DNA from: Sphingomonas zeae
Lineage (GTDB): Bacteria > Pseudomonadota > Alphaproteobacteria > Sphingomonadales > Sphingomonadaceae
Direction of reading: 5' to 3'
Assembly (NCBI RefSeq): GCF_014197135.1
Contig: NZ_JACIFA010000016.1
Location: 1-64,000, forward strand
DNA: 64,000 nt
Numbering within the stretch: the stretch's first letter is position 1; each line of letters begins with the position of its first letter. Positions 41,441-49,692 of this stretch are shown in pieces. The notes beneath the pieces were generated by a model. It ran no database searches. It was not told the origin of the DNA and saw only the letters and a list, made by a program, of their open reading frames with translations. The translations under genes and the position numbers were made by a program.

Positions 41441-43462
41441 TCAGAGTCGGGCGCGGTGCGCCAGGATCGTCGGACTGCCCGGCGCAAGAGCCAGCGCCTT
41501 GTCGAACAACTGCCGCGCGGCGTCCGGTTCACCGGCCACGGCCAGTGCCCGACCATAGGCATCCGCCACGCTGGCGTTCATCGGCGCCAGACGATAGGCC
41601 GCCGCGGCGTAGCGCCGCGCCACCGTTCCGTCCCCCACGTTCGCATAAGCGACGGCAAGGTCATGGAGCAAAGCGACGTCGCGCAGGCCAAGCTGGGTGT
41701 GCAGCCCCTCCAACGTTTCGATCGCGGCGTCCGATTGCCCGGCCGCCATCTGCCACCGGGCGAGGAGCCGACGTGCCGGGATGCTTTGCGGATTTTGCGA
41801 AAGATAGAGACCGAGGCCGACCGCCGCGTCCCGTGCGCGTCTGGTCCGCTGATAGGTGTCGACCAACCGCAACATGGTCGGCTCGTCAAACGTCAGATCC
41901 CCTGCCTCGGCATAGGCGCCCAGCGCGTCGGCGTTTCGTCCGGCGGTGGCCAGCACATCGCCATAGGCCAATTGCGCGGCCGGAGCGCCGGGAGTTGCGC
42001 GGATCAGCGATTGGGCGACCCGGATCGCCCCCGCACGATCGCCCTGACTAGCCAGCCCCCGGATCAGGCCGAGTGCATAGGTGGGATCGGTCGGAGCCTC
42101 CTCGGCCCCTAGCCTCAGATCGGTCAGAGCACGGTCGGGGCGGAAGATCGCCGCATCGCCCATCTGCGCCCGTGCGGCCCGATCGACGAGTGCGGCCCGC
42201 TCGTCGGGATCGGCGGCCATCGCGGCAAGGCGTAACGCATAACCGTCCGCATCCGCCCGCGCCAGGATCGGGCGGAGCGTAGCCCAGGCAGCGGCACGGT
42301 CGCCCACGCCGATCTGCGCTGCGGCCAGCAACCGGCGCGCAGCCACGTTCATGGGCTGCATCGTCACCAGTCGGGTCCAGACCCGCATGGCCCGCTGCGG
42401 CCGTCCCTGCGCGTAGGCGATGGCCCCCTCCAGCATTGCGGCGCCCGGCCGCATCCGCAGCGCGCCGCCAGTGAGCTGGAGCAATTGCTGGGCCAGGGGA
42501 TAGCAGCCGGCGCGCGCCGCGATCACGGCCTGAAGGTAGAAGGCCTCCGGATTGCCCGGCTGCGACACCAGAGCGGAACGGGTCGCCGCCAGCGCATCGC
42601 TCGCCCGCCCCGCGTCACCCAGGGTTGCCGCATATTGGATCAACGCCTGCAAATGATAGGCGTCCCGCGCCAGCGCCGCCTGAAACCAGGGAAGCCCCGC
42701 CTGGAGACCATAGCGGGCGCGGATCACTTCGCCCTGAAGTGTCAGCGCGTCGGGATCGGCCGGGGCCAAGGCCGCAGCCCGTGCCGCTGCCTGCGACGCG
42801 CCGTTCATGTCGCCGGCACCGAACCGGCTCCGCCCCAGATCGGTCCAGATGCGGGCATCGGCGGGATAAAGGACGACGAGCCGTTGCAACTCCTGCCGCA
42901 ACTGCGCGCCGCCATCACCCTGCGCCGCCGCCACATGCGCCGCGATCCGCGCCATGGCGGCGTCGCGTTCAGCGGGCATCCGGTCGACCGCATCCTGCGC
43001 ACCCGCCAGATTACCCTCGATCAGCCGCGCCTCGGCGCGTGCCGCCAAGGTCTGCTCAAGCGGCACACGGTCCGCCAACGCACGATCCAGCGCGGCCTCC
43101 GCCGTCACGCCCTCGCCCAGCAACAGGCTGGTCCGCGCCAGCATCATCTGGGCTACGCCTGAACGGGGTGCGGCCTCCGCCGCCTGTCGGGCCTGGTCAT
43201 GCGCGGCGTGATAATTGCCGGCTGCCAGCGCAACGCCCGCACGCCGGAGCGCCTGCACCGGATCGACGCGAGGCTTCCCGCCGTACAGCAGCGCCAGCAA
43301 CCCGACCATGGCCAGGCCGATGACGCCCAGCACGGCCAGGACCCGGATACGCCGCCGAATCGACCGCCGCCACCAGATGCGCCGCTTGCGCCGCATCATC
43401 GGATAGGGATGCGACCGCCGCCGATCGCCTGCCCTGGGTATCGCTCGCCGATCCTCCGCCAC
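41441..43462 (-). CDS. TPR-repeat protein of the XrtA-type surface-polysaccharide cluster
   Basis: This is a 673-residue membrane-anchored tetratricopeptide protein. The N-terminus is basic (RRKRRIWWRRSIRRRIR), followed by a single transmembrane helix (VLAVLGVIGLAMVGLLALLY, about 42-61), and then roughly ten degenerate TPR units to the end, such as ALARDAYHLQALIQYAATLGDAG and LAPMNASVADAYGRALAVAG. It would sit with the repeats in the periplasm as a scaffold. It starts with a GTG 2 nt after the sugar-transferase stop, so they are one operon. Related TPR proteins occur in PEP-CTERM/XrtA exopolysaccharide loci; the role here is inferred. Confidence 0.85.
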   Translation of the reverse strand: MAEDRRAIPRAGDRRRSHPYPMMRRKRRIWWRRSIRRRIRVLAVLGVIGLAMVGLLALLYGGKPRVDPVQALRRAGVALAAGNYHAAHDQARQAAEAAPRSGVAQMMLARTSLLLGEGVTAEAALDRALADRVPLEQTLAARAEARLIEGNLAGAQDAVDRMPAERDAAMARIAAHVAAAQGDGGAQLRQELQRLVVLYPADARIWTDLGRSRFGAGDMNGASQAAARAAALAPADPDALTLQGEVIRARYGLQAGLPWFQAALARDAYHLQALIQYAATLGDAGRASDALAATRSALVSQPGNPEAFYLQAVIAARAGCYPLAQQLLQLTGGALRMRPGAAMLEGAIAYAQGRPQRAMRVWTRLVTMQPMNVAARRLLAAAQIGVGDRAAAWATLRPILARADADGYALRLAAMAADPDERAALVDRAARAQMGDAAIFRPDRALTDLRLGAEEAPTDPTYALGLIRGLASQGDRAGAIRVAQSLIRATPGAPAAQLAYGDVLATAGRNADALGAYAEAGDLTFDEPTMLRLVDTYQRTRRARDAAVGLGLYLSQNPQSIPARRLLARWQMAAGQSDAAIETLEGLHTQLGLRDVALLHDLAVAYANVGDGTVARRYAAAAYRLAPMNASVADAYGRALAVAGEPDAARQLFDKALALAPGSPTILAHRARL

Positions 43463-43464
43463 GA

Positions 43465-44853
43465 TCAGCGGGCGCCCGAGGGCCAGAGGATGACCCGCAG
43501 CGTCTGAAGCAGGATCAGCGCGTCGAGGAAGGGTGAGTAATTCTTGGCGTAATAAAGATCATATTCCAGCTTGTGCCGCGCATCCTCGATCGATGCGCCA
43601 TATGGATAGTTGAGCTGCGCCCAGCCGGTGATCCCCGGCTTCACCATATGCCGTTCGGCGTAAAAGGGGATTTGCTGCTCCAACTGCTCGACAAATTGCG
43701 GTCGCTCGGGTCGGGGGCCGACGAAGCTCATCTCGCCGGTCAGCACCGACCAGATCTGCGGCAATTCGTCAATCCGCACCTTGCGAATGAACCGCCCGAC
43801 CCGCGTGATGCGGGGATCATCCTTTTCCGCCCAGACCGCCTGCCCTGCCACCTCGGCATCCTGACGCATCGAGCGAAGCTTGGGAATGTCGAAAGGCTGG
43901 TTGAACAGGCCGACCCGCCGCTGCCGATAGATAGCGGGGCCGCGCGATTCGAGGCGGATGAGGATGGCGGTCACCAGGATTACCGGCACCGCGACGATGA
44001 GCAGGATCAGGCTGACCGCAATGTCGAACGCTCGCTTTGCCATGGCCGACCACATGCGGCCCGACGCAAAGCCTTCGGAAAAAATCAGCCAGCTGTGACT
44101 GACCGACGCCAGATCGATGCGGCCGGTCTGCTGCTCCAGAAAGGTCGATATTTCCGATACCTGGACCCCTGTCGTGCGAACGCGCAGCAGGTCCTGATAG
44201 GGCAGCGCGCCCCGCCGTTCCTGAAGCGCCAGCACCACCTCGCCCGCTTCGCGTTCGAGAACGAAGGTCGACAGGTTGGGAATAGCGTTTCGCGGTACGG
44301 CGCCGGGAATCGCCGTCTCCCCCGGGTTCATCGCAATCGCGCCCACCACGATAAAATTGGCCCCCGGCATTTCGGCCAGTGCAGCGATCTGCGCCGCCCG
44401 CTGGCCCGCGCCCATCAGCACCACGCGGCGTTTGAACCGATCACCGCCCAGAAACCGCCCGAGCAGGCCCCGCACCACGACCAGCAGAATGACCGCAATG
44501 ATCATCGAGTAGAACAGGCTCGACCGCCAATAGGACAGGGTCGGGAAGAAAAAGAAGATGAGCGAAAGGAAGATCACGCCCAGCGAGATCGCCACCATCA
44601 ATCGCGCCGCAGCGAACCGCAACGACAGGAAGGAGGCTGCGGCATAAGCCCCCACTGCCAGCAACGAGATCTGAAGGGGGATCGCGAAACTGAGCACCTG
44701 CGGCAGCTGCTCGATGAAGGTGCCGGCAGGATAGCCGATCTGATGCGCGCGCAGCAGCCAGCCCAGTTCGGCGGCGGCCATCAACAGAAGGAAATCGACC
44801 AGCCCGAGCAACAGCGCCGCATGGGGGACATAATGTTTGAACAGGCGTATCAT
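43465..44853 (-). CDS. XrtA/PEP-CTERM-type sugar transferase (polyprenyl glycosylphosphotransferase)
   Basis: This 462-residue membrane enzyme is expected to attach the first hexose-1-phosphate to undecaprenyl phosphate for exopolysaccharide assembly. The N-terminus MIRLFKHYVPHAALLLGLVD matches the TIGR03013-like XrtA-associated subgroup. Four to five helices, a Rossmann-like domain (VVLMGAGQRAAQIAAL) and a C-terminal bacterial sugar-transferase domain (about 270-460) follow, with KRAFDIAVSLILL, RQRRVGLFNQPFDI, KLRSMRQDAE, VRIDELPQIWSVLTGEMS and FVGPRPERP. No exosortase gene is in the window. It is transcribed with the TPR gene. Confidence 0.93.
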   Translation of the reverse strand: MIRLFKHYVPHAALLLGLVDFLLLMAAAELGWLLRAHQIGYPAGTFIEQLPQVLSFAIPLQISLLAVGAYAAASFLSLRFAAARLMVAISLGVIFLSLIFFFFPTLSYWRSSLFYSMIIAVILLVVVRGLLGRFLGGDRFKRRVVLMGAGQRAAQIAALAEMPGANFIVVGAIAMNPGETAIPGAVPRNAIPNLSTFVLEREAGEVVLALQERRGALPYQDLLRVRTTGVQVSEISTFLEQQTGRIDLASVSHSWLIFSEGFASGRMWSAMAKRAFDIAVSLILLIVAVPVILVTAILIRLESRGPAIYRQRRVGLFNQPFDIPKLRSMRQDAEVAGQAVWAEKDDPRITRVGRFIRKVRIDELPQIWSVLTGEMSFVGPRPERPQFVEQLEQQIPFYAERHMVKPGITGWAQLNYPYGASIEDARHKLEYDLYYAKNYSPFLDALILLQTLRVILWPSGAR

Positions 44854-45023
44854 CTACCGGACGGACATCCCAACGCACACCGCACCCCCGCTTCGGAGGC
44901 GACTTGTCCCAATTTTTACAGACAATGACAAACGAAGCGTGAAGATGTGCGTTATGCACGCGCTATAACCGACCCGACCACCCTGCTATTCCCGGGTGGA
45001 ACGAACAACCAGAAGGGGCATTC

Positions 45024-46067
45024 ATGCATAATCCGATCGTGCCGGTCATCCTGTCCGGTGGCTCCGGCACCCGTCTCTGGCCGATGTCCAAACCGGAAAT
45101 GCCCAAGCAGCTTCTGCCGCTGACCTCCGACGAGACGATGCTGCAACTGACCGCGCAGCGGACCAATTCCAATGATTTTGCCGCGCCGATCGTCGTGGCC
45201 GGACAACGTCACGCAGACATCGTGGAGGCCCAGCTGACCGAGGCGGGCACGCCCCCCCAAGCGCTGATCCTGGAACCGGTGGCCCGCAACACCGCGCCGG
45301 CGATCGCGCTCGCGGCTCTGGCTGCCAAGCCCGAGGACGTGCTGCTGGTCATGCCGTCGGATCACGTCATCGCCGATCTCGACGCCTTCCACGCCGCTAT
45401 CCGTGCCGCTCTGCCGATGGTGTCGCAGGGCTGGCTTGCGACCTTCGGTATCACAGCCGACAAGCCCGAGACGGGCTATGGCTGGATCCAGGTCGGTCGC
45501 GAGATCGCGCCGGGCGTGCATCAGGTCGCTCGCTTCGTCGAAAAGCCCCGGCTGGAGCGGGCCGAGGCGATGTTGGCGCGCGGCGACTATGCCTGGAACG
45601 GCGGCATCTTTCTGTTCCGCGCCGACCGGTTCCTCGAAGAACTGGGCCAACACGCGCCGGAAATGCTGGTCGCCGCCGAAAATGCGATCCGCGCTGCCAA
45701 ACATGATGGCAAGCGCATCATTCCCGACGAAGCGGAATTCTCCGCTTGTCCGTCGGACTCGATCGACTATGCGGTGATGGAGCGCGCCGACCGGGTCGCG
45801 GTTGTGCCCGTCGCCATGGGCTGGAACGATGTCGGAAGCTGGGATGCCCTTCACGCGATCAGCGAGTTGGATGGCTTCGGCAACGCGCATCGCGGCGAGG
45901 TGCTGGCGATCGACACCAAGAACTGCCTCATTCGTACCGACCGCGTCCGGATAGCAGCGGTCGATGTCCAGGACCTGATCGTGGTGGCGAGCGGCGACGA
46001 CATCCTGATCCTGCCACGCGGCAGCAGCCAGGACGTCAAAAAGCTGATCGAGGCGATGAAGCGCTGA
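45024..46067 (+). CDS. manC: Mannose-1-phosphate guanylyltransferase
   Basis: This 347-residue nucleotidyltransferase makes GDP-mannose from GTP and mannose-1-phosphate. The signature GGSGTRLWPMSKPEMPKQLL and the later FVEKPRLERAEAML, YAWNGGIFLF and WNDVGSWDAL are characteristic. It has only the GMP domain, without the C-terminal isomerase half of bifunctional ManC. GDP-mannose feeds exopolysaccharide and sometimes lipopolysaccharide synthesis, matching the neighbouring sugar transferase. It diverges from that gene over 170 bp. Confidence 0.93.
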   Translation: MHNPIVPVILSGGSGTRLWPMSKPEMPKQLLPLTSDETMLQLTAQRTNSNDFAAPIVVAGQRHADIVEAQLTEAGTPPQALILEPVARNTAPAIALAALAAKPEDVLLVMPSDHVIADLDAFHAAIRAALPMVSQGWLATFGITADKPETGYGWIQVGREIAPGVHQVARFVEKPRLERAEAMLARGDYAWNGGIFLFRADRFLEELGQHAPEMLVAAENAIRAAKHDGKRIIPDEAEFSACPSDSIDYAVMERADRVAVVPVAMGWNDVGSWDALHAISELDGFGNAHRGEVLAIDTKNCLIRTDRVRIAAVDVQDLIVVASGDDILILPRGSSQDVKKLIEAMKR

Positions 46068-46101
46068 TCACAGGGACCGGGCCGCCGCCCCGGTGGTCCG
46101 G

Positions 46102-47100
46102 TCATCCGGCGGCGGCAAGGACCTCGTCGATGGTCGTCGCTGCGACGCCGTGTTTCGCCAACCGATCAAAGACCGCGTCCCACCATCGATCGAACCGAGC
46201 ACGGTCCCGGGCATCGCGAACATAGGGCGTATGCCCCGGCTCCAGCGTCGGCGAGTGGAAGGAAAAGGTGAGCAGCCGCACACCATCGGCCAGCGCCTGG
46301 TCGATCCCCGCCAACGCGTCGCGAATATCCACCCCCTCGGGCGTCAGCGGGATCCGGCTGAGCAACCCCGCCCGTGCCAGAACGCCTCGCCCGTGCGGCC
46401 AGCGGCCCGCCCGGCGATACAGCCCCGCCCCGCGCCGCCGCAGCAGCCCGGTATACACGCTGGTCAGGGGCAGTTCGACCATCCCCTCTCGGCGAAATCC
46501 ATGGGCGTCGATGGCGCTGAAATTCATGCCCCCGACCGCATGATAATCGTGCAGCGCGCGCATCGAACTGTCGATCCGATAGCCGCGTGACGCCAGCAGC
46601 GATAGCGAGGAGGGACCCAGCCCATAGCGACCCGACCGGAAGATGCGGGGCCGAATGCCGAAAGACGCATCGATCGCGTCGGTCAGCATATCGAGCTTGG
46701 CGGCCTCCAATGCGATGGGGAGATTGCCTGCATGGCTGGTAAAGGGATCGACCACCTCCTGATAAGGCGGCGTTACCCAGGAATGAAGCTGCGCTCCGAT
46801 CTCGGAGCGGCCATCGCCCAGACATTCGGACAGGATGCCGACAGCGACGGGGTCCACCGCGACCGGATAGTCGACCATGCAATTGAGGCCCACCCCGGCT
46901 TCGGCGAAACGGCGATGCGCCGGACCGAAAGCGCGCATCGCCTTGGTCGAACGATGGCGTCGATCGAGCGGCGCCGTCCAGTCGAACTCCTCTTCGACAT
47001 CGACCGTCACCAGGAAACGTTGCCCGAAGGCGGCCGGCCAGATGATCCGCTCGTCCGCGGTGGCGGCGTCATGACGTCGGGGACGAGCCGCGTTCGACAC
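46102..47100 (-). CDS. WalW-like polysaccharide deacetylase-family protein
   Basis: This 332-residue NodB-like carbohydrate esterase fold matches the WalW proteins of lipopolysaccharide and exopolysaccharide clusters. FLVTVDVEEEFDW holds the first acidic motif; IGAQLHSWVTPPY and FRSGRYGLGPSSL match the second and third blocks. HSWVTPPY replaces the metal-binding HxxxH of classic deacetylases with a His-poor version, so catalysis is uncertain. No signal peptide is visible. The GTG start at 47100 is 2 nt after the stop of the histidine-kinase gene, so these two are co-transcribed. Confidence 0.82.
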   Translation of the reverse strand: MSNAARPRRHDAATADERIIWPAAFGQRFLVTVDVEEEFDWTAPLDRRHRSTKAMRAFGPAHRRFAEAGVGLNCMVDYPVAVDPVAVGILSECLGDGRSEIGAQLHSWVTPPYQEVVDPFTSHAGNLPIALEAAKLDMLTDAIDASFGIRPRIFRSGRYGLGPSSLSLLASRGYRIDSSMRALHDYHAVGGMNFSAIDAHGFRREGMVELPLTSVYTGLLRRRGAGLYRRAGRWPHGRGVLARAGLLSRIPLTPEGVDIRDALAGIDQALADGVRLLTFSFHSPTLEPGHTPYVRDARDRARFDRWWDAVFDRLAKHGVAATTIDEVLAAAG

Positions 47101-47102
47101 GA

Positions 47103-48893
47103 TCAGGCGATCGACGCCTGCCCCACGTGCTGGTCCTTGCCGATGGGCAGCGCCAGCACGAGCCGGTGCAGGCCGATGGTCAGCCCACCACCCATCTCGC
47201 CCCCCAGCTTGTCGATCAGGCGCAGCGAAAAGCCGGTGCCCAACAGAGGCGCACCATCGCGATGTTCCTCATCCCCCGCCTCGCTGAGCAGCGCGGCGTC
47301 CGCCTCGACCGTCAGAGCGAGCGGGCGATCGATCCGCAGCGCCGCCATGCCCTGATCGACGGACAGACTCGCCGACAGCCGCTCGCCGACCACGCAATTG
47401 GACAGAAGCACCGAGAAAAGCCGGGTCAGCAGCCGCTCGCACGCCCGGTCATCGGCCAGCGCCGATAGGGTCGCATAGGAAGGATCGAACCGGATCTCGG
47501 CGCGACGCAATTCCGCCAACGGGCGCAATTCGGCCAGCACCCGTTGGATGAGTGGCACGAGCGGAACGATGGTCGGCCGAAGCTCCAGCACATGCCCCTC
47601 GATCCGCGCGGCGGTGTCGAGATCCTCGATCGAGGCGAGAAGATCGGATGCCATCGCGCGGATTGCGCTGGCGCGGTCGCGATAGACGGGTGCGACCGGC
47701 CCCAGCAACTCGGCCTCGATGAGTTCGGCAAAACCCGCCACCGCATTGGCGGGGGTGCGGAGTTCGTGAACCAACTGTCGCAGCGAGTCGGACGAGGATG
47801 TATCGGGCACGCCTGCGACCACATTGGCCATCTCGTCGCGACGCGGACGACGGCCGCTGCCGCGATATCCCGCATATCGTCCGGAAGCGGGGTCGAAAAA
47901 GGGCATGGCGGATACCCGCCACGATCCCGCCGCCGCCGAACTGCCCCCGATTTCCAGGCGCGCGTCGCGAAAGCCGGAGCGACGGCGAAAGGCGCCCATC
48001 GCCACGCCGTCAAACTGAGCCAGTCCCTGCATGGCCGTCTCGGCGATGCTGACGCCGACCAGCGGCCCGCGCGTGATGCCCTCCACGCCCAGGATCAGGC
48101 CGTTGGCGTCGGTATCGAAGTCGAAATGGGCAGGACCGGCATGATCCGGGGTCGCGTCGGTCGTTTCCTCGCGCCGCTGATTGAACGCATCGATGCGCGC
48201 GACGAGATCGGCGATCTCGTAACGGGGCGGCGCGACGGGAGGTGGCGCGTGCCGCATCGCCTCTGCCATGAAGGGCAGGCTGCGCGCGACCTGGCCCAGC
48301 GCGACGAAGGGGGTCGCTGCCTGGGTCGGCAGCGGATCGAGCAGGACGGAGACCGGCTCGGCTTCGGCGACGGGCTCGGGCGCGACGACCGGTTCCGGCT
48401 GCTCGGGCTCGGGCGCGGCTTCCAGCGGCGATGCTACCGGCGGCGGCGCCTCGGCAGGGCGGCTCATGTTCGGCAGGACGAAATCGACCGGCCCGAAACT
48501 CTCGAGCCCCCGAATCACGGTCTCGGACAGGTCGCGACGGTGGCGCAGGATCGAGCGCGTGCGGGGGGTCAGGGCGGGCAGGATCGCCAGCCACTCGTCA
48601 TCCGCCAGCTTGACGCTACGCAGCACGGTCGCAGCGACCGCCATCGTGTCTTGGGCAAAGAAGGCGACCAACGCGACAGGCGGGCGGCCGCTGCTCAGGA
48701 TCCGCGCGCTCGCGACGCGCACACCCTCGGCCACCGTCTCCCGCAGTTCGGCAAGCCGCGTCAACATCGGCGGATCGGCGGGCACGCGGCCACGGCTTAT
48801 CAGGTCGATCAGCTGCCGCCAGGCAGTCTGCGCGCCGAAAGGCGTCGCAGTGTCGGCCGATAAAATCGTAGCCAGACTATCGTCGAACCGCAC
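47103..48893 (-). CDS. Soluble PAS histidine kinase with degenerate ATPase
   Basis: This sensor-kinase-like protein has 596 residues from a GTG at 48893 preceded by AAGGGAG; an ATG at 48911 is possible but lacks a ribosome site. No transmembrane helix is seen. The N-terminal 150 residues are helical and unassigned; a Pro/Glu-rich linker, a PAS domain (about 260-355, ending WRVSAMPFFDPASGRYAGYRG) and a HisKA dimerisation domain with the phospho-acceptor His in VHELRTPANAV follow. In the ATPase domain the N-box is altered (FSVLLSNCVVGERL) and no DxGxG G1 box is clear, although LGTGFSLRLIDKLGGEMGG remains. No response regulator is adjacent. Confidence 0.85.
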   Translation of the reverse strand: MRFDDSLATILSADTATPFGAQTAWRQLIDLISRGRVPADPPMLTRLAELRETVAEGVRVASARILSSGRPPVALVAFFAQDTMAVAATVLRSVKLADDEWLAILPALTPRTRSILRHRRDLSETVIRGLESFGPVDFVLPNMSRPAEAPPPVASPLEAAPEPEQPEPVVAPEPVAEAEPVSVLLDPLPTQAATPFVALGQVARSLPFMAEAMRHAPPPVAPPRYEIADLVARIDAFNQRREETTDATPDHAGPAHFDFDTDANGLILGVEGITRGPLVGVSIAETAMQGLAQFDGVAMGAFRRRSGFRDARLEIGGSSAAAGSWRVSAMPFFDPASGRYAGYRGSGRRPRRDEMANVVAGVPDTSSSDSLRQLVHELRTPANAVAGFAELIEAELLGPVAPVYRDRASAIRAMASDLLASIEDLDTAARIEGHVLELRPTIVPLVPLIQRVLAELRPLAELRRAEIRFDPSYATLSALADDRACERLLTRLFSVLLSNCVVGERLSASLSVDQGMAALRIDRPLALTVEADAALLSEAGDEEHRDGAPLLGTGFSLRLIDKLGGEMGGGLTIGLHRLVLALPIGKDQHVGQASIA

Positions 48894-49004
48894 TGAGCTC
48901 CCTTCACGCATGGCCGGTCGGCCTTAACGCCCCTGTCTTAACGTCCTTATCCTTCCAACTGGTAACCTGCAAATATCCTTATTGGTGCCGTTGCAATGCC
49001 CGAG

Positions 49005-49024
49005 AATTACGGTAGTGCGTAATT
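49005..49024. promoter_or_regulatory. Candidate Lrp/AsnC operator
   Basis: AATTACG (49005-49011) and CGTAATT (49018-49024) form a perfect 7-bp inverted repeat with spacer GTAGTG, 60 bp upstream of the Lrp-family gene. Lrp proteins bind AT-rich palindromes in their own promoters. Confidence 0.45.
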
Positions 49025-49084
49025 TTCTTATAGTACGACGTCAAAGAGCATAGGGATTCGGCTTTTTATGTGGAGTATCGTGTA

Positions 49085-49552
49085 ATGGCGCTCGATCGTA
49101 TCGATCGGCAGATTCTGGCGCTGTTGCAGGCCGATGGCCGAATGACCAATGTGGAGCTTGCCGAACGCGTCGGATTGACCGCCCCGCCCTGCCTGCGCCG
49201 CGTGCGTGCGCTGGAGGAAGCTGGTGCCATTCGCGGCTATCACGCCGACCTGGATGCTGCGAGACTGGGCTTCCCGATCACCGTCTTTGCCATGGTGTCG
49301 CTGCGCAGCCAGGCCGAGCATGACCTGGCCGCATTCGAGACGCATGTCGCGGGCATACCGGAGGTGCGTGAGTGCCACATGCTCAACGGCGAGATCGACT
49401 TCATCCTGAAGATTGTCGCGTCGGACCTGAAGAGTTTCCAGGAAATCCTGACCGGCCATCTGACCCCGGCGCCCAATGTCGCGAGCGTCAAGACCTCGCT
49501 GACCATCCGTACCGCCAAGCAGGTGTCGGGGATTCCGATCGAAGCGGATTGA
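49085..49552 (+). CDS. Lrp/AsnC-family transcriptional regulator
   Basis: This 155-residue feast/famine regulator has an N-terminal helix-turn-helix (MALDRIDRQILALLQADGR, then NVELAERVGLTAPPCLRRV) and a C-terminal RAM/effector-binding domain (about 65-150, containing ECHMLNGEIDFILKIVASDL). It should form octamers or dimers and sense an amino acid. The ATG at 49085 follows GGAG by 9 nt; a GTG at 49070 is also in frame. A strong terminator ends the gene, so it is monocistronic. It resembles the Lrp subgroup more than AsnC, but the ligand is unknown. Confidence 0.93.
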   Translation: MALDRIDRQILALLQADGRMTNVELAERVGLTAPPCLRRVRALEEAGAIRGYHADLDAARLGFPITVFAMVSLRSQAEHDLAAFETHVAGIPEVRECHMLNGEIDFILKIVASDLKSFQEILTGHLTPAPNVASVKTSLTIRTAKQVSGIPIEAD

Positions 49553-49568
49553 TCCGATTTCGGTGTTG

Positions 49569-49610
49569 AAAAAAGGGCCGGTTCTCCCAAGCGGAGGACC
49601 GGCCCTTTTT
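49569..49610 (+). terminator. Rho-independent terminator after lrp
   Basis: A long GC-rich stem, GGGCCGGTTCTCC and GGAGGACCGGCCC with one wobble, is preceded by an A-run and followed by TTTTT. It can also work on the opposite strand because of the flanking A-run. Confidence 0.9.
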
Positions 49611-49652
49611 ATTGGTGGGTAGCGGACGTTCCGCGCTATCCGTCCAGCGGAG

Positions 49653-49687
49653 GAAAGGCCCAGGCTGTGTTCCAGTCCGGGCCTTTC
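49653..49687 (-). terminator. Terminator of the periplasmic repeat-protein gene
   Basis: GAAAGGCCC (49653-49661) pairs with GGGCCTTTC (49679-49687), just after the stop of the minus-strand gene at 49693. The T-run is short, so strength is uncertain. Confidence 0.5.
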
Positions 49688-49692
49688 AATCC

